The notes under the pieces are model-generated. The model saw only the letters and a list, made by a program, of their open reading frames with translations. It was not told the DNA's origin and ran no database searches. Below, one piece after another: positions 57,717 through 64,000 of a stretch of 64,000 bases of DNA (the stretch's first letter is position 1; each line of letters opens with the position of its first letter). Location of the stretch: NCBI RefSeq assembly GCF_003391055.1, contig NZ_QUAJ01000017.1, positions 1-64,000 on the forward strand. Reading direction: 5' to 3'. Position numbers and translations under genes: made by a program. This stretch comes from Psychrilyobacter piezotolerans (lineage in GTDB: Bacteria > Fusobacteriota > Fusobacteriia > Fusobacteriales > Fusobacteriaceae).

Positions 57717-59156
57717 ATGGGAAAATTAAATGTAAGGAGGATAGGGAAGATATTCAGGCCAGATCCGTCCAGGGTAATTATAAAATCTCATATACCTTCA
57801 GGTGAAGGGCGTATAGAGAATATCATAACACGGGTTTTAAACCTATCGGATGAGGAAGCCCATAAGATTTTGCAGGATATAATAGAAGACTTCTCAGGAA
57901 GGCATAAAAATATATGGGATGCACTGGATAAGCACTATAATAGAATAAAAAAACATATCCCTTCAAATCAAAGGATAAGTGATACAAAAAGAGCCCTGCT
58001 GGGAGCTTATTTTTCCCAGGAGTATACAGTTCAATCGGCGGCTTTTTTTAATCCGTCTATTGTGAAACATCCGGATCAAACTCAAGTCCCAGAAGGGAGT
58101 ATAAGATTTATATTGAGTTTTAGAGCAGTGGGAGAAGGGCACCTATCCTCCATAGAGTTTAGGGGGGGAATTGTAGATAAAGAAGGTAACTTCGAATTTG
58201 ATGAGGTGAGCCCCTTTGTAGAAAGGGCAGTAGCCGTGAATAATCCCGTATATAAAAAAGATATACTCTTTTGTAAATTGGATGAGATGCATGAAGACTG
58301 CAGTTCCTTATCAAATCTAAAAGAACAGCTATCGGATGAATTTAACTTATCTGAACTCCGGGCTCTTTTGAATATATCACCAGAAAAAAAAATTCATGAC
58401 CTAAAGGATACCGTATTGTGGTTAGCAGAATCCAATTATGAGCTGCAGTTTAAAATAGATCAAAAATTATCTGAAAGGATTGTATTCCCCAGTTCACAAA
58501 ATGAAAGTAACGGAATAGAGGATGCAAGGTTTGTACGATTTAAATATGATGATGGAGAGATAGTTTATTACGCTACATATACTGCCTACAATGGAGTTAA
58601 GATCCTGCCTCAAATATTGGAGACTAAAGATTTTTTTAACTATAAAGCTATAACGTTAAACGGAGAGTACGCAGCCAATAAGGGGATGGCTCTTTTCCCG
58701 AAAAAAATAAATGGGAAATACATGGTAATCTCCAGGGTTGACGGAGAAAATCTGTATATAATGTCATCTGAAAACATCCATTTTTGGGAAACTGCACAGA
58801 TACTGAGGCGGCCGAAATATGATTGGGAATTTATGCAGATCGGGAACTGCGGGTCGCCCATAGAAACAGACAAAGGGTGGATAGTTTTAACTCATGGTGT
58901 GGGGCCCATGAGAAAATATTGTTTAGGAGCGATCCTCCTGGATCTGGAGGATCCGGCAAAGGTAATAGGAGCTACCAGGGAGCCCATATTAGAACCGTTA
59001 GAAAGCGAAAGAAATGGTTATGTGCCAAATGTAGTGTACTCTTGCGGTGGGATCGTCCATGGGGATAATTTAATTATACCTTATGCAATGTCGGATACAA
59101 ATTCAGGGATAGCCCTGGTTTCTGTAAAAGAATTACTGGATTACATGCTAAATTAG
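57717..59156 (+). CDS. Long GH130-type phosphorylase
   Basis: A 479-residue GH130 member with an N-terminal extension of some 160 helical residues (SDEEAHKILQDIIEDFSGRH and following). The propeller has Asp about 269 in GIEDARF, CGSPIETDKGWIVLTHGVG and NGYVPNVVYSCGG. Such long GH130 proteins are known beside short ones in gene pairs from Thermoanaerobacter that act on beta-1,2-oligomannans. GGGGGGAG upstream of the ATG. Part of a four-gene cluster with two GT4 genes. Confidence 0.83.
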   Translation: MGKLNVRRIGKIFRPDPSRVIIKSHIPSGEGRIENIITRVLNLSDEEAHKILQDIIEDFSGRHKNIWDALDKHYNRIKKHIPSNQRISDTKRALLGAYFSQEYTVQSAAFFNPSIVKHPDQTQVPEGSIRFILSFRAVGEGHLSSIEFRGGIVDKEGNFEFDEVSPFVERAVAVNNPVYKKDILFCKLDEMHEDCSSLSNLKEQLSDEFNLSELRALLNISPEKKIHDLKDTVLWLAESNYELQFKIDQKLSERIVFPSSQNESNGIEDARFVRFKYDDGEIVYYATYTAYNGVKILPQILETKDFFNYKAITLNGEYAANKGMALFPKKINGKYMVISRVDGENLYIMSSENIHFWETAQILRRPKYDWEFMQIGNCGSPIETDKGWIVLTHGVGPMRKYCLGAILLDLEDPAKVIGATREPILEPLESERNGYVPNVVYSCGGIVHGDNLIIPYAMSDTNSGIALVSVKELLDYMLN

Positions 59157-59168
59157 GGGGATGGATAC

Positions 59169-61442
59169 ATGATAGATAAGATTATAGATGGGCAGAAGAA
59201 AATAGGTGTTGTAGGAAATTATCTCCCAAGACGGTGTGGGCTGGCTACCTTTACAACAGATGTAAGTAAGGCAATCAGAAGTGAATTAGGTGAAGATAAG
59301 AAATTGATAAATATAGCGATGAATGACAGGGAAGAGGGGTATGATTATCCTTCAGAGGTAAAACTAACAATTCAGGAAGATGACAGGGAAGAATACATTG
59401 AAGTGGCCCATTATCTGAATGAGAATGAGTATGGAGCTGTAATTATTCAGCATGAATATGGAATCTACGGCGGTGAAGACGGAGAATACATTATAGAGCT
59501 CATGAAAAGGTTAGAGATGCCTGTTCTGACCAACCTTCATACGGTACTGGAAAATCCAAGTTTAGGCCAAAGAAAGGTAATGAATGACTTGGCTAAATAC
59601 TCCGAAAAGCTATTGGTAATGAGTAAAAAAGCTTTCGATATATTGATGAGAGTATATGGAATCCCTAAAGAGGTTGTAGCTTTTGTTCCCCATGGAATAC
59701 CGGATACTGCCTATGAAGAGCAGGGTATATATAACGATGCAATAGGTTTAGAAGGAAAAGAAATTATTCTTACCTTTGGTCTTTTGGGTCCTGGAAAGGG
59801 ACTGGAAGTGATGATAGAAGCAATGCCAGCTATTGTCAAGAAAAATCCCAATGCGGTTTATTTAATCCTGGGGAAAACACATCCCCATATCTTAAAGAAA
59901 ACAGGAGATGTATACAGGGAGAAATTAAAAGAGCAGATAAGGAGTTTAAATTTAGAAAAAAATGTTGTTTTTCATAATAAATTCGTGGACTTAGATATCC
60001 TTGTAAAATATATAAAGACATCCACTATATATTCTATCCCATATCTGAATAGGGAACAGATAACTTCCGGAACATTAGCCTATGCTCTTGGATCAGGGGC
60101 AGCAGTGGTATCTACGCCCTTTTGGCATGCTGAAGAACTCTTAGCAGAAGGAAGAGGTGTATTGGTGCCCTTTAGAGATTCAGAGAGTTTAGCCAGAGAA
60201 ATAAATATGTTGTTAGCAGATTCAGAAAGGCGTCAAAATATGAGAAGAAAGGCCTACGATTACGCCAGATCCATGATTTGGCCGAAGGTTGCCAAGAGTC
60301 ATTTGAAGATCATAGGGGAGTGCAAAGGAAAAAAAAAAATCAATATATCTTCTAAAAAAAAAAATAAACGAGAGGATGGAGCAGGGTCAAGAAAGATCCT
60401 TAATAAATTACCTGAGATAGACCTATCTCATCTAAAGATATTGACAGACGATACAGGAATACTTCAACATGCCAAATATACTATTCCAGATTTAACTCAT
60501 GGGTATTGTGTAGATGATAATGCCAGAGCACTAATCGCTACATCGATGTATTACAACCTCAGAGAAAACAGGGATATATATCCTTTTATTCAGAAATATC
60601 TGGCCTTTTTAAATTATTCCTTTGATGAAAAGACAAAGAGGTTTGCAAATTTTATGTCCTACGACAGAAGGTGGCAGGAAAATATAGGAAGTCAAGATTC
60701 TCACGGGAGAGCTCTTTGGGCCCTGGGAGTCACATATAAAAACATAAGAGATGAATCTATCCGGGCCATCGCTATGGATCTGTTCACATCTGCACTTTCT
60801 GTGGTAACAGACTTCACCTCTCCCAGGGCCTGGGCTTTTACGGTTCTTGGCTTATCGGCATATTTAGAAGTAAATCCAGAAGACACAGGAAAAAAAGAAA
60901 TTAAGAGGATTTTAGCTGAAAAAATTCATAGTTTATATAGGAATACAGCAACCAACGACTGGGTTTGGTGTGAGGAATCCGCTACATATTCCAATGGGAT
61001 TTTACCCCACGCTTTAATATTAGCCGGGGAATATATCAATGATAAGGAGATGTATAACACAGGAATTCAGTCTCTGAAGTGGCTCCTAAAAATTCAAACC
61101 GCTCCAGAGGGGCATCTTTCTGTAATAGGTAATGAGGGCTGGTTTAACAGAGATAAAGAAAAAGCTGCCTTTGGTCAGCAGCCGGTCGAGGCCATGTGCT
61201 TACTCAATGCCTGCTTAGATGTATATAGAATTACCAGGGATCGTTGGTGGCTGAATGAAGGAAATAAATGCATGGCCTGGTTTTTTGGAGAAAATGATCT
61301 GAATACTCCTCTATATAACTATGACGATGGGGGATGCCGGGATGGATTAGATTCTCATGGGGTAAGTAAGAATCAGGGTGCTGAATCTACATTGGCCGGG
61401 TTAATATCCCTGATTAACATCCACGGGATAGCTGCTGAATAA
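59169..61442 (+). CDS. GT4 glycosyltransferase fused to an (alpha/alpha)-barrel domain
   Basis: A 757-residue fusion. Residues 1 to about 385 are a GT4 enzyme: GVVGNYLPRRCGLATFTTD, then TFGLLGPGKGLEVMIEAMPA and SGTLAYALGSGAAVVSTPFWHAEELLAEG. A lysine-rich linker at about 390-415 leads to a second domain with six-hairpin/(alpha/alpha)6-type features. These include GYCVDDNARALIATSMYY, NWVWCEES-like WCEE, NGILPHALI and a GH88/GH105-like arrangement. The second domain may hydrolyse or epimerise a sugar or just bind it. GGGGGAT before the ATG. Last gene of the GT/GH130 cluster; a terminator follows. Confidence 0.8.
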   Translation: MIDKIIDGQKKIGVVGNYLPRRCGLATFTTDVSKAIRSELGEDKKLINIAMNDREEGYDYPSEVKLTIQEDDREEYIEVAHYLNENEYGAVIIQHEYGIYGGEDGEYIIELMKRLEMPVLTNLHTVLENPSLGQRKVMNDLAKYSEKLLVMSKKAFDILMRVYGIPKEVVAFVPHGIPDTAYEEQGIYNDAIGLEGKEIILTFGLLGPGKGLEVMIEAMPAIVKKNPNAVYLILGKTHPHILKKTGDVYREKLKEQIRSLNLEKNVVFHNKFVDLDILVKYIKTSTIYSIPYLNREQITSGTLAYALGSGAAVVSTPFWHAEELLAEGRGVLVPFRDSESLAREINMLLADSERRQNMRRKAYDYARSMIWPKVAKSHLKIIGECKGKKKINISSKKKNKREDGAGSRKILNKLPEIDLSHLKILTDDTGILQHAKYTIPDLTHGYCVDDNARALIATSMYYNLRENRDIYPFIQKYLAFLNYSFDEKTKRFANFMSYDRRWQENIGSQDSHGRALWALGVTYKNIRDESIRAIAMDLFTSALSVVTDFTSPRAWAFTVLGLSAYLEVNPEDTGKKEIKRILAEKIHSLYRNTATNDWVWCEESATYSNGILPHALILAGEYINDKEMYNTGIQSLKWLLKIQTAPEGHLSVIGNEGWFNRDKEKAAFGQQPVEAMCLLNACLDVYRITRDRWWLNEGNKCMAWFFGENDLNTPLYNYDDGGCRDGLDSHGVSKNQGAESTLAGLISLINIHGIAAE

Positions 61443-61447
61443 TTTAT

Positions 61448-61516
61448 CTTTCCAGTCGGTTAATTAGATTTAGTAAGAAAAAAGAGGCTTGACCCAAAAG
61501 GGTCAGCCTCTTTTTA
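61448..61516. terminator. Repeat-family terminator between convergent genes
   Basis: AAAAAGAGGCT/AGCCTCTTTTT with GACCC/GGGTC inside. The preceding TCGGTTAATTAGATTTAG segment is shared with 31707-31731. Confidence 0.85.
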
Positions 61517-61559
61517 AGCTCTTAAAAGGAGTACGTCTATTTATTTGACACGAATGACA

Positions 61560-64000
61560 CTAATAGATGACCTCTGCCTTACTTCCTCTGACAGTTTTTT
61601 CTACCTTAATTTGGCTGGTTATTGTCTGCTTTAATTCACTCACATGGGAGATGATTCCCACAGTCCGGCCGCTGCTTTTTAATTCCATCAAAATATCCAT
61701 GGCTACAGAGAGAGATTCCTCATCCAGAGTACCGAATCCTTCATCTATAAAGACTGAATCGAGCTTTACCCCGCCGTTTTGTGACTGCACCACATCGGAT
61801 AATCCCAGAGCCAAAGCCATAGATGCTTTAAAAGTTTCACCCCCAGAGAGAGTTTTAATACTTCTTTCCTTTCCTGTATGGGAATCGAAGATATTTACCT
61901 CCAATCCCGATCCGGCATTTCCTTTTTTACCGGTGTCTAACCTCATATGGTATTGATTATTTGTCATTATGCTGAGTCTGTCATTGGCTCTGTCCAAGAC
62001 GTCCTGAAAATAAACGGCCAGAACATAGTTTTGAAAAGTTATATTATTTCTTTTTTCTCCATATTTACCCACAGATATCTCGTAGAGTTTATTAAAAGTT
62101 TTATACTGTTTTCCTTTATCTCCTAATATTTTTCTGCTGTCCTCTAATTTTTTTTCAGGGTTAATAAAACTATTCAGCTTAGTCTGTTCCCTGTTTATAA
62201 ATTTATCTAATTCATTGATCTCCTGGGTGATTAGTTTACTTTTTTCATTTAACTCCTCTAAATCGATCAGGTCTAAATTTTTAAATTTTTCAGATTCAGA
62301 AATTATAGTTTTGAAAGCAATTGTTTTGTCTTTATATACCTGAATTTCATTAGTTATTGAATCAACGGGTAGGTTAATTATAGAACAATATTCATCTATA
62401 TCGATAAAATTATGATCTTTTAGAGATTCATTCCATTTCTTTTGTTTTGTTTTGAGATCTTCCTCCAGATCTTCGATGTTTTTTTTGCTGCTGTCCAGCT
62501 GAATCTCTTGAGTTTTTATTTGTTCTTTTAAATCTTCAATTTCTTTTATAAGATCCTCTAATTTATTATGTCTATTTATAGTAGAACTCAATGTTTCATC
62601 AAAGTCTTTTATATTTAATTTTCTTTTTTCAAATTTATTTTTGATATTAAAATTAGCTTCAATAAATCCTTTTAGCTGAGACTGAGAAACCTCTAAATTA
62701 GTAGAAATTTCACTTTCTTTTGCAACGGCTTGGATGATTTTATCGTTATTTTCGTTTTTGTTTTGAGCAGCTTCATCCAGGTCAGCCTGTGTAGGTAAAG
62801 TTTCCAATTTGGTATTAAGATCAGATATTTTATCTTGGTATTCTCCTTTTAAATTTAACAGACTAACTCTATCTTCTGGAAGATTATTCAGAGCAATTGA
62901 TTCTAAAAATTTATTGTTCTCACATTCCAATTGATTTTTTAATGAGAAGAGATTACCTTCACAAAGATTTAGCTTTTCTTTACAGATTTCATACTTATCT
63001 TTATTTTTATTTAATTCTTCTTTGGTAGGAGAATTCGATGGTTTTTTAGGAAGGCTCGGGTGGGTAGTAGAACCGCAGACCATGCAAGGTTTTCCTGGTT
63101 CTAACTCTTTTGACAGATTATAAGCTTCATTTTCAAACCATCTGTGACTGAGATCACTATAAATATCCAGTTTTTTTTGAGTTAGTTCTATTAATTTATC
63201 GATATCTTTCTGCTGCAGTTCAATTTTAGTTTCGATAGAGATGATATTATCCAAATTAGCCAATACAGGAGTTAAAATAAGTTGTTTTTTTTCTAACAGA
63301 CCCCTATGATCATTAATTTTTTTACTTTCCTCCAACTCTTTCTTTAGAGTAGACTCAATGTGTTCAAAATAACATTTTTGAGAATTTAAATGTTTAATAC
63401 TCCTTTTTGTGTCACGGAGCCTTCTGGTTAATTTTTTTATCTCTTTATTCAAATTAACCATCTCTTTCTCATGGAAAATAAAAACTTTTAGATCCTCTTC
63501 TAAGACACTCATCTTACTTATAAGCTCAGATGTTTCTTCCAATTCTCTTTTGAATTTATCGTAATTAACAAATTTTTCCTTGGAAATATTCTGTGCATCT
63601 ATAAGAGAGTTTTTATTGCGGAAAAATTCTTTTTGTTTCTCATCCAAATTTTTCTGAGAAGCCAAAAGAGTTTCATATTCCCCATTTATCTTCATGGCTT
63701 CTTGGTTTATCTTTATTTGATTTTTTTTACTTTCTATATCTTTATCTTGTTTTTGAAGGGTTAAAAGATCGTTCTCAGCGGAATGTAATTTTTTTATACC
63801 TTCATTGATCGCTTTAGATTTCTCTATCTCTTTAGTCAGCGTTACAATATCTAACTTTGATTTTTTGTTTTGTTTTTCCCTTATAGCAGTTTCCAAAGAT
63901 AATTTACTGGATCTTATGATCAGGTTAAGTTTTTCATAATCGAGGATCTCACCTTCTAATAAATTTTTCCATTCTTCATCTTCTATCTCCAAAGTTCTCA
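61560..64000 (-). CDS. sbcC: SbcC exonuclease subunit, partial (C-terminal part)
   Basis: At least 810 codons, with the frame continuing past the right edge of the window. It is an SMC-like ATPase of the Mre11-Rad50-type SbcCD nuclease, which cuts hairpins and DNA ends. Visible are long coiled coils, the zinc-hook motif GKPCMVCGS near the centre, and at the C-terminus the ABC signature LSGGETFKASMALALGLSDV. Walker B VFIDEGFGTLDE and the H-loop GIISHV follow. The Walker A part and true start lie beyond the window. sbcD would be expected upstream, outside view. Confidence 0.93.
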   Translation of the reverse strand, partial: RTLEIEDEEWKNLLEGEILDYEKLNLIIRSSKLSLETAIREKQNKKSKLDIVTLTKEIEKSKAINEGIKKLHSAENDLLTLQKQDKDIESKKNQIKINQEAMKINGEYETLLASQKNLDEKQKEFFRNKNSLIDAQNISKEKFVNYDKFKRELEETSELISKMSVLEEDLKVFIFHEKEMVNLNKEIKKLTRRLRDTKRSIKHLNSQKCYFEHIESTLKKELEESKKINDHRGLLEKKQLILTPVLANLDNIISIETKIELQQKDIDKLIELTQKKLDIYSDLSHRWFENEAYNLSKELEPGKPCMVCGSTTHPSLPKKPSNSPTKEELNKNKDKYEICKEKLNLCEGNLFSLKNQLECENNKFLESIALNNLPEDRVSLLNLKGEYQDKISDLNTKLETLPTQADLDEAAQNKNENNDKIIQAVAKESEISTNLEVSQSQLKGFIEANFNIKNKFEKRKLNIKDFDETLSSTINRHNKLEDLIKEIEDLKEQIKTQEIQLDSSKKNIEDLEEDLKTKQKKWNESLKDHNFIDIDEYCSIINLPVDSITNEIQVYKDKTIAFKTIISESEKFKNLDLIDLEELNEKSKLITQEINELDKFINREQTKLNSFINPEKKLEDSRKILGDKGKQYKTFNKLYEISVGKYGEKRNNITFQNYVLAVYFQDVLDRANDRLSIMTNNQYHMRLDTGKKGNAGSGLEVNIFDSHTGKERSIKTLSGGETFKASMALALGLSDVVQSQNGGVKLDSVFIDEGFGTLDEESLSVAMDILMELKSSGRTVGIISHVSELKQTITSQIKVEKTVRGSKAEVIY

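Noticed and set aside
59169-61442. Trehalose or sucrose synthase operon
   Set aside because: GH130 neighbours and absence of phosphatase or GT20 motifs do not fit.

Overview
The window looks like chromosome from a strictly anaerobic, low-GC, outer-membrane-bearing bacterium. A marine member of the Fusobacteriota (Psychrilyobacter / Ilyobacter / Propionigenium type) fits best. This placement is inferred from gene content: amino-acid fermentation genes, a trimeric [FeFe] hydrogenase, an AsmA/DUF748 envelope protein (diderm) and Clostridia-like type I-B cas genes. No rRNA or tRNA gene was seen.

Layout. 1-5.3 kb is an accessory stretch: a leucine-rich-repeat protein, a Spy-like periplasmic protein, gene debris and a full-length group II intron with its reverse transcriptase. 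5.4-13.4 kb carries a DUF1232-M48 peptidase, a flavin reductase, a fused PLP decarboxylase-arginase, adenine deaminase under an adenine-type purine riboswitch, and an ACR3 arsenite exporter. 13.7-20 kb is one tight operon: lipA-gcvT-gcvH-gcvPA-gcvPB, then a small ORF with an in-frame UGA in a CxxU context (candidate selenoprotein), a 45-residue ORF, and lipB. It ends in a possible pseudoknot RNA and a very strong terminator. 20.2-27.4 kb is a GntR regulator divergent from a five-gene operon (malic enzyme, aspartase, aspartate racemase, YfcC-type carrier, isoaspartyl dipeptidase). Together these would turn iso-, D- and L-aspartate into fumarate, malate and pyruvate. 27.6-31.7 kb encodes the three subunits of an electron-bifurcating-type [FeFe] hydrogenase.

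31.8-47.5 kb is accessory. It has a class I glutamine amidotransferase next to an ATP-grasp ligase fused to an apparently metal-less M20 domain, and several small proteins. A MarR-type regulator follows, with its putative operator lying in the -35/-10 spacers of its own promoter and of the promoter of a tandem array of four small secreted peptides. Next are a 5'-truncated metallo-beta-lactamase-fold gene and a short, drifted CRISPR array followed by cas6-cas8-cas7-cas5 with no cas3, cas1, cas2 or cas4. An internally deleted acetyltransferase, a MazG-like protein and a MORN-repeat protein close the region. 48.2-64 kb holds an alanine/glycine:cation symporter, a large AsmA-like protein, a DUF1893-aldo/keto reductase-membrane protein operon, a GT4-GH130-GH130-GT4/(alpha/alpha)6 cluster that may make and recycle a mannoside, and the 3' part of sbcC running off the window.

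Most unusual items: the candidate selenoprotein in the glycine cleavage operon, the Cascade-only CRISPR locus, the MarR-controlled tandem peptide array, the ligase/dead-peptidase/amidotransferase pair, and the pseudoknot RNA after lipB.
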